From assembly GCF_011766325.1 (NCBI RefSeq), contig NZ_BLLG01000008.1:1-64000 (forward strand): 64,000 nt of DNA. Direction: 5' to 3'. The translations under genes and the position numbers were made by a program. The notes below the pieces were generated by a model. That model had not been told where the DNA came from. It saw only the letters and a list, made by a program, of their open reading frames with translations, and ran no database searches. Shown piece by piece: positions 27,803 through 39,893 of the stretch (positions are counted from its first letter, which is position 1; the number at the start of each line of letters is the position of its first letter). Source of the DNA: Streptomyces pacificus (GTDB lineage: Bacteria > Actinomycetota > Actinomycetes > Streptomycetales > Streptomycetaceae).

Positions 27803-28704
27803 ACCGGTCCTCCTTCGGTCCCGTCCGGCACGACCATCGTGCCGATGCCCTCGTCGGTGAAGATCTCCAGCAGGATGGAGTGCTCCACCCGGCCGTCGAT
27901 GACGCGTGCGGTGTTCACGCCGTTGCGTACGGCGTGCAGGCAGCCGCGCATCTTGGGGACCATGCCGCTGGACAGCTCGGGCAGCAGCTTCTCCAGTTCG
28001 GTGGCGGTGAGCCGGCTGATCACCTCGTCGCTGTCGGGCCAGTTCTCGTAGAGGCCCTCGACGTCGGTGAGGACCATCAGCGTCTCCGCGCCGAGCGCCG
28101 CGGCCAGCGCCGCCGCCGCGGTGTCCGCGTTGACGTTGTAGACGTGGCCGTCGTCGGCCGAGCGGGCGATGGAGGAGACGACCGGGATGCGGCCGTCGTC
28201 CAGGAGGGCCCTGATCGCTCCGGTGTCGATCGCGGTGATCTCACCGACCCGGCCGAGGTCGACGAGCTCGCCGTCGATGGTGGGCCGGTGCCGGGTGGCG
28301 GTGATGGTGTGGGCGTCCTCGCCGGTGAGGCCGACGGCGAGGGGGCCGTGCTGGTTGAGCAGCCCCACCAGTTCGCGCTGGACCTGTCCGGCGAGCACCA
28401 TGCGGACGACGTCCATGGCCTCGGGCGTGGTCACGCGCAGTCCGGCCTTGAACTCGCTGACCAGGCCGTGCCTGTCCAGCTGGGCGCTGATCTGCGGTCC
28501 GCCTCCGTGCACGACGACCGGCTTCAGGCCCGCGTGCCGCAGGAACACCACGTCCTGGGCGAAGGCGGCCTTGAGGTCCTCGTCGACCATGGCGTTGCCG
28601 CCGAACTTGATGACGACGGTCCGGCCGTGGTGGCGGGTCAGCCACGGCAAAGCCTCGATCAGCGTCTGCGCCTTGGGCAGTGCGGTGTGCTTTCGGGTGC
28701 TCAT
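27799..28704 (-). CDS. argB: Acetylglutamate kinase
   Basis: Phosphorylates N-acetylglutamate, the usual feedback-controlled step. The 301-residue protein shows [15 protein letters not shown] (residues 30-44, catalytic Lys-33), [19 protein letters not shown], and [19 protein letters not shown]. The N-terminal extension before VVIKFGG is the type found in arginine-inhibited hexameric kinases. The start is ATG 28704 with CCGGAG upstream. It follows argJ by 195 bases of GC-rich sequence in which I see no gene, and is coupled to argD. Confidence 0.96.
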
Positions 28705-28899
28705 CGGCTCCGGATCTCTCGGGACTCGCTCGGACTCGTAGGGGGGCTCGCTCGCCCGCTCGGGTCCGGGGCCCGCTCGGTCAGTAGGTCAGTCGGTCGG
28801 ACTCGCCCGGGCTCCCGGCCCGTTGGCCCCCGGGCCGGTCCCCGGGCCAGGTCTCCCCGACCGGGAGGTGCGGACCGGTGCGGGCCGGCCCCGGCTCGT

Positions 28900-31927
<3,028 letters not shown>

Positions 31928-32174
31928 CTCGCCCCCTCGTCCGCGGCGCCCGGGCGGCGCCGCGGCACGAGTATGGCCCGCAGCACGGACATCCACTGGC
32001 CACGGCTGGACAGGACCAGGCCGCTGTTCCGGAGTCCCGTCTCGCCTGTGCCGGCGAGCACCGCGAACGGGTCGATCACCCCTGCGGCCCGCCGGTGACG
32101 CCTCGGAGTTCGACCGGCCTCGAACTCGGCCACTGCCTGTGGGCACCAGCCGAAGGCCCCTGCAGGTGCGACCT

Positions 32175-32420
32175 CTACCTCCGCCCCCGTACCCGGCCGT
32201 GCAGGACGGCGTTCGTGGTGAGTTCCGCGATGAGGAAGGAGGACGTGGCCACGTCCTCGTCTCCGGCCGCGGCTTCCGGGCGGTCCCGCTGGTCGGCGAG
32301 CCAGCGTTCGGCGGCGTGGCGGACGGTGTGGGCGCCGCGCCTGCTGGTGGGGAACATGAGGCGGAAGTGGCGGGAGGTAGCGGTCGGTTCACCGCTGACG
32401 GTGACGGCTCGCTGGATCAC
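32175..32420 (-). pseudogene. Truncated ATP-binding (anti-sigma/kinase-like) protein
   Basis: Eighty-one codons from 32420 carry the front of a GHKL ATP-binding protein of the kind that sits next to XRE-DUF397 pairs in Streptomyces. The N box is visible in FLIAELTTNAVLHGRVRG. The frame then stops (GRR, stop). A fragment resembling the G-box end (RGLRLV) appears in another frame about 35 bases further on, so the middle, including the D box, has been deleted. It diverges from the regulator gene. Confidence 0.65.
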
Positions 32421-32583
32421 CTCACCGAGGGTGACGGAATGGCCCTACCGTGTGGAAGACATGGGACGGTACGGCAGGCGACTGTCCCGGCGCGGAGGGC
32501 GGGATGTCCGGGCGTACTCCCGTGACCTGACCGGGCATTCCGCGGTTCGCCCCAGGTACGACAGAACTGGGCGGTGGCAGCAG

Positions 32584-33459
32584 ATGGTGGCACAGGCAGG
32601 CGGTCCGGAGACCCCCACCGGCAGCGAGGCAGACGGCACGGACGAAGTGGCCGACCTGTTCCGCGCGCTCGGACGACAGATCAAGGTCGCACGGACACGA
32701 GCCGGGATGAGCCAGAAGGAACTGGGCGACCGGCTCGGGTACGGGGAGGAGACCATCTCGTCCGTGGAGCGGGGACGCCGAACCCCGCAGCCCGAACTAC
32801 TGCTCGCGGTCGATGAACTGCTGGAGTGCAGGGGCCTGCTGGCCTCGGCCGCGGAAGACGTCCAGCGGGCCCGGGCACGGAGGAGAGTACGGCACCCGGA
32901 ATGGTTCAAGGACTATGCGCGACTGGAGGGGGAAGCGGTTGAACTCCACTACTACGGCGCGCTGTCGTTGCCTGGCCTGCTTCAGACCGAGGGACACGCC
33001 CGCGCCGTCTTCACCGCGCGCAGACCCCTGCTCGACGAGGAGACGATCGGGCAGCGGTTGACCGCCCGGCTGGACCGACAGGAGATCCTGATGCGGTGGC
33101 CACCGCCTCTCGTGACGTTCACGGTGGAGGAGTCCGTCCTGCAACGGCCGATCGGCAGTCGGGACGTGCATCGGGAGCAGTTGAAGCACCTGCTGGAGGT
33201 CGCCCCACTGCGGAACGTGGAGCTTCAGGTGATGCCGACCGACCGTTCGGACCACCCGAGTCTGGGCGGCCCGTTCACACTGCTCACTCCAAAGGGGAGG
33301 CCTCAAGTCGGCTACCTGGAAGTCCAGAACGTCAGCAGGCTGGTGACCGATGCCGAAGAGGTACGTATGCTTGCGGCGCGCTACGGCAGCATCCGCGCCC
33401 AGGCCCTCACTCCACGAGAGTCTCTGGCCCTGATCGAAAGGTTGCTGGGAAATCCATGA
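32584..33459 (+). CDS. XRE-family regulator with DUF5753 domain
   Basis: A 291-residue regulator starting at ATG 32584. The helix-turn-helix is RAGMSQKELGDRLGYGEETISSVERGRRTPQPEL (about residues 38-71), and the DUF5753 part includes YYGALSLPGLLQTEGHARAVF and LGGPFTLLTPKGRPQVGYLE. It overlaps the DUF397 gene by ATGA. Together with the divergent ATP-binding pseudogene it forms the three-gene arrangement common in Streptomyces, some members of which affect development and antibiotic production. Confidence 0.9.
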   Translation: MVAQAGGPETPTGSEADGTDEVADLFRALGRQIKVARTRAGMSQKELGDRLGYGEETISSVERGRRTPQPELLLAVDELLECRGLLASAAEDVQRARARRRVRHPEWFKDYARLEGEAVELHYYGALSLPGLLQTEGHARAVFTARRPLLDEETIGQRLTARLDRQEILMRWPPPLVTFTVEESVLQRPIGSRDVHREQLKHLLEVAPLRNVELQVMPTDRSDHPSLGGPFTLLTPKGRPQVGYLEVQNVSRLVTDAEEVRMLAARYGSIRAQALTPRESLALIERLLGNP

Positions 33460-33725
33460 TCACCGAACAGCCCATACGCCTCATCTGGTTCAAGAGCACG
33501 TACAGCAGCGGCGAAGGCGGCGAGTGCGTCGAGGTCGCCGCCGACGGGACGGCCGTCCGCGTACGGGACTCCAAGGAACAGGGCACCGGTCCGCAGCTCG
33601 CCTTCACCCACGATGCGTGGGCCGGGTTCGTCACGGACCTCGGACGGGACTACCTCTCGCATGTCCAGGAGCGCGGGATGTACAGCTCCGGGTCCACCGC
33701 CGCGTGCCCGCGCATCCCGGCGTAG
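33456..33725 (+). CDS. DUF397 protein with 3' end altered by IS701
   Basis: The first 65 residues, containing WFKSTYSSGEGGECVEVAADGTAVRVRDSKEQG and HDAWAGFVTDL, are a standard DUF397 protein. The last 20 or so residues (RGMYSSGSTAACPRIPA) are antisense to an IS701 transposase fragment, so the original stop was lost. The start ATG 33456 overlaps the regulator stop. The core domain is intact, so the protein may still work. Confidence 0.8.
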   Translation: MITEQPIRLIWFKSTYSSGEGGECVEVAADGTAVRVRDSKEQGTGPQLAFTHDAWAGFVTDLGRDYLSHVQERGMYSSGSTAACPRIPA

Positions 33726-34230
33726 ACCAGGTAGACCGCTACCTGGGAGTTCTCGATCCGCCCGGCCGTTCCGGTGTACTGGCGCTGGACCCCGACCGTG
33801 TGGGTGCCCTTCTTCACGTCGCCGGTCTCGTCGACCACCAGCACCGCGGCCTCGTCATGGAGGTGCTCGACGACATATTCGCGCACGTCGTCACGGACGC
33901 CATCGGCATCCCAGACGGCCCGGGACAGTAGATGCTGCATGCCGTGCGGGGCGGCCTCCCCGGCCCACTCCGCGATCGTCCAGCAGTTCTTGCGCGGCAG
34001 GTCCGACAGCAGGCCCAGTACCAGCCGCCCGGCCCGCAGCCGGGGTTCGACCCGGGTGAACCGGCCCGCGATCCGGCCCATGGCCACCTCGAACGCCTCC
34101 CGCCAACGGACGGGATCTATGCTGTGACCTGCGGCCACCGTCTCATCGTTACTCCACACAAGTCACGATGATCAACGGTGGCCGCACCCGTCTCCGCACC
34201 GGCCCCGACCAGCAAGATCACGAACTACAG
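33665..34230 (-). mobile_element. Truncated IS701-family element
   Basis: On the minus strand an open frame from 34159 encodes the N-terminal 160 residues of an IS701-type transposase (VLGLLSDLPRKNCWTIAEWAG, VLVVDETGDVKKGTHTVGVQRQYTGTAGRIENSQ with the first catalytic Asp). It ends at PELYIPRSWT, where DUF397 sequence takes over near 33665. The C-terminal half is lost. Inverted repeats GCGGCCACCGT at 34131-34141 and ACGGTGGCCGC at 34175-34185, with an inner TCATCGT/ACGATGA pair, lie at the gene start. Confidence 0.8.
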
Positions 34231-34251
34231 CTGGAGTATTAGAGTGCGGAC

Positions 34252-34716
34252 ATGCCAATTTCGCTGCACCTGCAAGAGATCACTCCTGACAACTTCGAGA
34301 GCGCTATCGACCTGAGAGTCCGCCCCGACCAGGAACACCTGGTGGCACCCGTGGTGAAGTCACTCGCCGAGGCATACGTCCACCCCGGCATCGCATGGCC
34401 CCGGCTCATCTGCGACGACGACGAAGTCGTCGGGTTCCTCATGGCCTTCTTCGACATCGACTGGACCGGCAAAGGCACCGACTTCCGCTCCGGACTCTGG
34501 CGTCTCAACATCGCTGATGGAAAGCAAGGCCGAGGCTTCGGACGCTTCGCAGTGCAGTCCGTTGCCAACGAGATCCGGCGCCGAGGAGGCACGCGGCTGA
34601 CGACCACCTGGCATCCCGGAACGGATGGCCCAGCGGGTTTCTATCTGACACTCGGCTTCCGCCCAACCGGAGAGACCAGCGGAGACCAAACGGTGGGCGT
34701 GCTGGAACTGAGCTGA
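34252..34716 (+). CDS. GNAT acetyltransferase
   Basis: A 154-residue GNAT enzyme starting at ATG 34252. It begins ISLHLQEITPDNFESAIDLRVRPDQEHLVAPV and has the acetyl-CoA loop LWRLNIADGKQGRGFGRFAVQSV, then FYLTLGFRPTGE. The opening resembles polyamine N-acetyltransferases (PaiA/SpeG-like), but the substrate is not certain. It follows the IS701 remnant immediately, so its promoter may lie inside the element end. Codon choice is less GC-biased than in neighbours, which suggests acquisition. Confidence 0.83.
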   Translation: MPISLHLQEITPDNFESAIDLRVRPDQEHLVAPVVKSLAEAYVHPGIAWPRLICDDDEVVGFLMAFFDIDWTGKGTDFRSGLWRLNIADGKQGRGFGRFAVQSVANEIRRRGGTRLTTTWHPGTDGPAGFYLTLGFRPTGETSGDQTVGVLELS

Positions 34717-34889
34717 ACCCGCGTCTCTGCCGCACCGGCACATCACGCACGACGGTCTCCCTGCCGCTGGAAATCCCGTTGATGGCTCCACCAGCAGCAC
34801 TGCAAGCAGGGGGAATAGCCCCGGCCGCAGCCTCGCGGGTGCCGTCCGCCGGCGCGAAGGGCCCGGGCAGCCGGACCGCGGGCCCGGCG

Positions 34890-35411
34890 TCACGTGCCGG
34901 TGAGCTTGTCGAGGTCGGGGGCGTAGACGGTCATCCAGTGCGGGTTCAGCCGGTAGTAGACGACCTCGCGGTTCCAGTCGAAGGCGTCGTCGTCGCCGTA
35001 GAAGTCCTGCAAGTAGGCGAGGAGTTCCTGCCAGTCGGCCGTGGTATCGGCGTCCTCGGGGTTCAGCTCCTCCACCGTGCCGTGGGTGAACACGCCGAGG
35101 TCCTCGCCGCGCATGTGCGCGACGCTGGCGGCCGGACGGGCTGCGAGATGACGGGCCTTGGCGGCGTTGCGCGCCGTGCCGAAGTGCCACCGGCCGTGCA
35201 GGAAGTGCCCGTCGACGCCGCTGATCCGCGGTTCGCCCTTTGCGGTCACCGTGGAGAGGGCGAGCGTGCACATGCCGGTGAGGACCCCCGTGAGCTGCGC
35301 CGCCGTGATGGTGCGGCCCTCGACGATCGAGCGGAGGTGTGCGGTCGAACCGGAGAGGGATGTGCCGAGGAGGGACTGGAGCTTGTTGAGTTCTTCTGGG
35401 GTTTCGCGCAT
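34890..35411 (-). CDS. Pyridoxamine 5'-phosphate oxidase-like (PPOX) flavin protein
   Basis: A 173-residue split-barrel flavin-binding protein. LALSTVTAKGEPRISGVDGHFLHGRWHFGTARNAAKARHLAARPAASVAHMRG is the usual core that binds FMN or F420. The start is ATG 35411 (MRETPEELNKLQSLLG). The upstream in-frame extension is not coding-like. The substrate is not known. It lies alone in an accessory zone between two transposase remnants. Confidence 0.82.
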   Translation of the reverse strand: MRETPEELNKLQSLLGTSLSGSTAHLRSIVEGRTITAAQLTGVLTGMCTLALSTVTAKGEPRISGVDGHFLHGRWHFGTARNAAKARHLAARPAASVAHMRGEDLGVFTHGTVEELNPEDADTTADWQELLAYLQDFYGDDDAFDWNREVVYYRLNPHWMTVYAPDLDKLTGT

Positions 35412-35699
35412 ACGTCCATCGTCGGCCGTAATCCCGACACCCTCTGTCGTCATTGATGAAGCAGCGGTGAGGCTTCTCCGCGTGGGTTGCGCTCGGTACT
35501 GCGTGGATGGCAACAGGCGGGGGACGAGCACCGGGACACATTGGGGTCTTCTCGGCAACATGACGATTACTTTGGGTGACGACGGGAGAGTACGGCGGAG
35601 CTGACCCGGGCTCAGAAAGACGTGCAACCCCTGGTTAAGAAAAGGTCTGCGAAGATCATGTTCCGGATACCAAGAGGCTCCACGCGTTGACCAGATATC

Positions 35700-36100
35700 A
35701 CCTACACCGCTGTGCTCGATGTCCGCCGGGAGACCGCTGAGGCCCTGGCCCGGCTCCCGCGAGCACACCGCGACCGGGTCGGCGCCCGCAAGAACACCCG
35801 CGCCCTGGGCGCCTTCAAGCAGGCGGTGCCGGTGCTGGTCCTGCGGTGGTTCGCCGACGGAACCCGCCTTGCCCAACTTGCTCGGGACAAAGGCTTTCGG
35901 TACCCGCCGCCTACCGTTACCTGTACGAGGGGCTGACCGTGCTCGCCGAGCATGCCCCGGACCTGCGCACCGCGCTGGAACGGGCAGCCGCCACCGGGTA
36001 CACCCACCTCAACCTGGACGGCACCGCCGTCCGCACCGACCTCGTCGCCGTACCCGGCCCGAACGGAGCCGACTCGTGGTGGTCCGGAAAGCACAAGCAC
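35700..36100 (+). pseudogene. IS5-like transposase remnant, frameshifted
   Basis: Fragments of an IS5-group transposase lie in two frames. Frame one from about 35712 gives LDVRRETAEALARLPRAHRD and ALGAFKQAVPVLVLRWFADGTRLAQLARDKGF. A frameshift near 35905 moves the reading to TAYRYLYEGLTVLAEHAPDLRTALERA, LNLDGTAVRTDLVAVPG and SWWSGKHK. The second half of the catalytic domain is missing from about 36100. Confidence 0.75.
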
Positions 36101-36305
36101 CGGCCGCGCGGCCGACCTCGGCGTGGACGAGGTCGCCGAGCACGGCGCGCCGCGCCGCGCCACCGGATACCGTGCCGCGAACGTGGTGCTGCGCGCCCGG
36201 GACGGAAGAGAGATGGACACGGCCGTCGCCACGGTCGCGGTCGAGATCTCCGCGCTGTTCGCTGCTGACGGACTGCTCGAGGCCGACTGGATCGAGAACT
36301 TCTGA
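36100..36305 (+). pseudogene. Orphan C-terminal fragment of an unidentified gene
   Basis: From the IS breakpoint an open frame reads ADLGVDEVAEHGAPRRATGYRAANVVLRARDGREMDTAV and ends ISALFAADGLLEADWIENF, stop at 36305. The composition and the sharp end look like the tail of a real protein. I do not recognise the family. Its front was presumably replaced when the IS5-like element inserted and decayed. The next 300 bases hold no gene. Confidence 0.4.
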
Positions 36306-36604
36306 GGGCGCCGTCGGGTCACCGGCTTCGGTCTGCGGGGATGGTCCTTCCCGAGGTCCGCGCCGAGCCCCCGGGGCGGTGGTCGTGGGTCCCGGCGCAG
36401 GAGGTGCACCCCGGGGCGGCCGAGCCCCCGGGGCCGGCACCTGCACCGGGAGGCGCGGTGACCGCACCGGCGCCGATCCCCTGCCCCGGTGGGGCGAGCC
36501 ACTCGTCCACCGCGTCCGGCCGCACCGCCGCCGCCTCGGCGAGCGTACGGCCGCGGCACCCCGGCACCGGCCTGGTCAAGGGAGTACTCAGCGCCCGGCA
36601 CCGG

Positions 36605-37040
36605 TCACCCGGTCGTCAGGACCATCAACTTCTCCGGGTCGGTGACCGGGACGAAGCCGGCCTTCCCGTACACCCCGTGCGCGTCGTCCGTGGCGAGGAG
36701 GACCCGGCACAGTCCCAGCGGCGCGAGACGGTCGCGCACCGCTGCCGCCAGGGTGGTGCCGAGTCCCCGTCCGCGTACGGCCCTGTCGACGTAGACGTCG
36801 CACACCCACGCGAAGGTGGCGTGGTCCGTCACCACGCGGGCGTAGGCGACGAGCAGGCCCGAAGCCCGCTCGTAGGCCCCGAAGTTGAGTGAGCCAGCGA
36901 TGGCCCGGTCCTGCTGCTCCCGGCTGCGGCCGAGGGCCCAGTAGGCGTCGGTGGAGAGCCAGTGGTGGATGCGGACGGGATCCAGGGGTGCGGGTCGCAG
37001 GAGATCTCGTAGTCGGCGCAGGTGCCGGTCGGGTCGCTCA
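36605..37040 (-). pseudogene. GNAT acetyltransferase with frameshift near the N-terminus
   Basis: The body of a GNAT enzyme is intact from about residue 20: LDPVRIHHWLSTDAYWALGRSREQQDRAIAGSLNFG, then CDVYVDRAVRGRGLGTTLAAAVRDRL and AGFVPVTDPEKLM. The proper start, MSDPTGTCADYEISCDPH from ATG 37040, is in another frame; the shift lies near 36985. An ATG at 37060 in the body frame gives 151 residues with an unrelated first 25. Either the gene is broken or the sequence has an error here. Sequence 37041-37371 holds no gene. Confidence 0.7.
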
Positions 37041-37371
37041 TCCCCGTACCTTCGCAGCACCGGGGCGGGTTGTCAGCGGGGTTTCGGGCGCACCCCGGAC
37101 GGCTGCGCCGCTCTCCCGGGTGCGTGCCGTGCCGCGCTCGGCTGCCGCGCGCCGGTGACCGGGCGCGGCACGTGCGCCGCGGTGCCGGGCCCGGCCCGGC
37201 GGTACCGGCGGTGCGGTCGGCCGGGCGGTACGGCCGGCCCGGCGGTACGGCCGGCCGCGGTCCCGGCAGGGAAGGCCGTGCCGCGCGCCCGCTCAGGCCC
37301 GTCGGCTTCCCCGCCCACGGCACCCGATCCCGGCCTCCGCGCCGCACCGGGCCGGCGTGCCGCGGTCGCGG

Positions 37372-38823
37372 TCAGTGCGCGCCGCGGCCCAGCACCTCGT
37401 CGCAGGAGGTGCGCAGCCGCCGCACCCCCTCGGTGATCTCGGCCCGCCCGGCGACCCCGGCGAAACTCAGCCGCAGATGCCCGGCCGGCGGCTCGGCACT
37501 GAAGTACGGGCGGCCGGGGGCGACGGCGACGCCGGCGCGGAGGGCCGCGGAGACGAGGGCCGTCTCGTCGGTGCCGTCGGGCAGGCGGACCCAGAGGTGG
37601 TGGCCGCCGGCCGGGATGTGCGGCAGGGCGAGTTCGGGCAGCCGGAGCCGCACGGCGGCGGTCATGGCGTCGCGGCGGGCCTTCAACTCGGCGGCGACTG
37701 ACCTGAGGTGGCGGCTCCAGGCGGGGGCGCCGACCAGTTCGAGCGCGGCCTCCTGCAGGGGCCGGGAGACGAAGAAGGTGTCGACCACGTGGATGGCGCG
37801 CAGGCGCTCCAGCACCGGTCCGCGGGCGGCGAGGGCGCCCACCCGCAGGCTCGGGGAGGTGACCTTGGTGAGGGAGCAGACGTGCACGACGACGCCGTCG
37901 GGGTCGTCGGCGGCGAGCGTGGCGGGCAGCGGCCCGGCGTCGGCGTGGACGAGGCGGCGGGCGAAGTCGTCCTCGATGACGAACGCCCCGGCGGCGCGGG
38001 CGATCCGCAGCACCTGGGCGCGGTGTTCGGGGGTGAGCACGGCCCCGGTCGGGTTCTGGAAGAGCGGCTGGGCGACGAAGACCCGGGCACCGGTCGCGCG
38101 GAAGGCCGCGGCGAGGAGGTCGGGGCGCACCCCGTGGGCGGGGTCCGCCGGCACCGGTACGGGCCGCAGTCCCGCGGCCCGGGCGATGGCGAGCATCCCC
38201 GGGTAGGTGGGCGACTCCACGAGCACCGGTGCGCCCGGCGGGGCGAGGGCGCGCAGGGCGGTGGTGAGCGCGGACTGGCCGCCCGCGGTCACCAGGACCT
38301 CCGCTGCGGTGAAGCCCGGGCCGATACCGCGGGCGAACCAGTCGCGGAGTTCCGGCAGCCCGTCCGCGGGCGGGCGGTTCCAGGCGCCGGGGCGCCTGCC
38401 GGCGCGGGCGAGCGCGGCGGCCATCGCCTGCTCGGGCTGGAGCGAGGGGTGCAGATAGCCGCCGTTGAACTCGATCACGCCCGGCGGGGGTGCGGCGAGC
38501 GTGACGAGGACCCCGGAGGCGTCCACGGCGCGCGGAACGGCCTCCGGGGCGGCGGCGGCGCTGAGCGCGACCTCCTGCCAGGAGGTGTCGGCGGCGGCGC
38601 CGGGGTCCGTTCCCGGCCGCGCGCGGAAGGCTCCGGCTCCGGGGCGGGTGACGACGAGCCCCTCAGCGGCGAGCCGGGCCAGGGCGCGGGAGACGGTGAC
38701 GGGGGAGACCCGGTGCCGTTCGACCAGCGCCCTGCTCGATGGCAGCTTCTTGCCTGGGGAGTAGCGCTTGACCTCCTCTCGCAGGAGGTCCGCCAGATTG
38801 CCCACACTGCTACTCTCTTGCAT
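37372..38823 (-). CDS. MocR-type regulator (GntR DNA-binding + aminotransferase domain)
   Basis: A 483-residue protein with an N-terminal GntR winged helix (LREEVKRYSPGKKLPSSRALVERHRVSPVTVSRALARLAAEG, about residues 15-57) and a fold-I aminotransferase-like domain (VLVTAGGQSALTTAL, VFVAQPLFQNPTGAVL, and the PLP Lys in VHVCSLTKVTSPSLRVG). Such proteins sense PLP or amino compounds. The start drawn is ATG 38823; GTG a few codons in (GNLADLL) is possible. It diverges from the EamA exporter gene, its probable target, with overlapping start codons. Confidence 0.9.
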   Translation of the reverse strand: MQESSSVGNLADLLREEVKRYSPGKKLPSSRALVERHRVSPVTVSRALARLAAEGLVVTRPGAGAFRARPGTDPGAAADTSWQEVALSAAAAPEAVPRAVDASGVLVTLAAPPPGVIEFNGGYLHPSLQPEQAMAAALARAGRRPGAWNRPPADGLPELRDWFARGIGPGFTAAEVLVTAGGQSALTTALRALAPPGAPVLVESPTYPGMLAIARAAGLRPVPVPADPAHGVRPDLLAAAFRATGARVFVAQPLFQNPTGAVLTPEHRAQVLRIARAAGAFVIEDDFARRLVHADAGPLPATLAADDPDGVVVHVCSLTKVTSPSLRVGALAARGPVLERLRAIHVVDTFFVSRPLQEAALELVGAPAWSRHLRSVAAELKARRDAMTAAVRLRLPELALPHIPAGGHHLWVRLPDGTDETALVSAALRAGVAVAPGRPYFSAEPPAGHLRLSFAGVAGRAEITEGVRRLRTSCDEVLGRGAH

Positions 38824-39817
38824 GAGAACCAAGAATAGCGCTATCCCTTCGGGGCCGATAGCGGCCGGCGACACCGCCCGCTGCGGCGCAGCGGTCTCCG
38901 CGGAGCGGACCGGCACCCCGCGGGCCGCTGCCGCGACCCCGGCGGCCCGGTCCGGATCCCCGCACGGCACCCTGCTCGCGTCGCTCGGCGTCGTCGCCTT
39001 CTCGCTCACCTTCCCGTCCACCGTCTGGGGGCTGGAGTCGTTCGGACCGTGGTCGCTGGTCGCCGCGCGCAGCGTCCTCGCTGCGGTGATCGCGGGAGGG
39101 TTCCTGCTCGCCCTGCGGACACCGCTGCCCGAGCGGCGGCACCTGGGTCCGCTGCTCGTGGTCGCGGGCGGGGTGGTGGTCGGCTTCCCCCTGCTGACCA
39201 CCCTCGCGCTGCGGACGTCGACCGCGTCGCACGCCGCGGTGGTCGTCGGCCTGCTGCCGTTGACGACCGCCGCCTTCGCCGCCGTGCGCACCGGCCGGCG
39301 GCCGTCCCGGACGTTCTGGGCGGCGGCGCTCGCCGGGGCGGCGGTCGTGCTCGGCTTCACCTTGGGCAGCAACGGCGGCGCCCCGTCGGCAGGGGACCTG
39401 TATCTCTTCGCGGCGCTGCTGGTCTGCGCCGCCGGCTACACCGAGGGCGGCCGGCTGGCCGGGCTGATGCCCGGCTGGCAGGTGATCGGCTGGGCCCTGG
39501 TCCTGTGCCTGCCGCTCACCGTCCCCGGAGCGGTGTTCGCCCTGATGGCCGAACCGGTCCGGCCGGGTGCGCAGGGTGTGGCCGGGCTTCTCTGGGTGGC
39601 CGCCGGATCGACCTTCTTCGGGCTCTACGTCTGGTACCGCGGGATGGCGGCGATCGGCATCGCCAGGGCCAGCCAGCTGCAACTGGCGCAGCCGCTGCTC
39701 ACCCTGCTGTGGTCGGTGCTGCTGCTGGAGGAGCCCCTCTCCCCCGCCGCTCCCGCGGCCGCCGCGGCCGTCCTCGTCTGCATCGCCGTCACCCAGCGGG
39801 CGAGCACCCGAGGGTGA
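38822..39817 (+). CDS. EamA/DMT-family transporter
   Basis: A 331-residue membrane protein with about ten hydrophobic segments in two EamA halves (TLLASLGVVAFSLTFPSTVWGLESFGPWSLVAARS; later LQLAQPLLTLLWSVLLLEEPL). Members export amino acids or metabolites. The start drawn is ATG 38822, which shares bases with the MocR start; the first 40 residues before the first helix are polar and unusual. It is likely controlled by the divergent MocR protein. Confidence 0.85.
   Translation: MRTKNSAIPSGPIAAGDTARCGAAVSAERTGTPRAAAATPAARSGSPHGTLLASLGVVAFSLTFPSTVWGLESFGPWSLVAARSVLAAVIAGGFLLALRTPLPERRHLGPLLVVAGGVVVGFPLLTTLALRTSTASHAAVVVGLLPLTTAAFAAVRTGRRPSRTFWAAALAGAAVVLGFTLGSNGGAPSAGDLYLFAALLVCAAGYTEGGRLAGLMPGWQVIGWALVLCLPLTVPGAVFALMAEPVRPGAQGVAGLLWVAAGSTFFGLYVWYRGMAAIGIARASQLQLAQPLLTLLWSVLLLEEPLSPAAPAAAAAVLVCIAVTQRASTRG
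38835..38844. promoter_or_regulatory. Palindrome ATAGCGCTAT near the divergent starts
   Basis: A perfect 10-base palindrome lies about 13 bases inside the EamA gene and 12 bases upstream of the MocR start. A partial copy, GATAGCGG, is 22 bases further. It could be the MocR binding site. Confidence 0.35.
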
Positions 39818-39893
39818 CACGCGTCACGTATCGGGACGTAGACTCAGATTGACCCTGATGACCGTCAAACCCCTTCAAAGGAGGTCAGGCGCG

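Noticed and set aside
36319..36579. 86-codon minus-strand ORF
   Set aside because: Low-complexity Gly/Ala/Pro translation of GC-rich DNA between remnants, without supporting signals.
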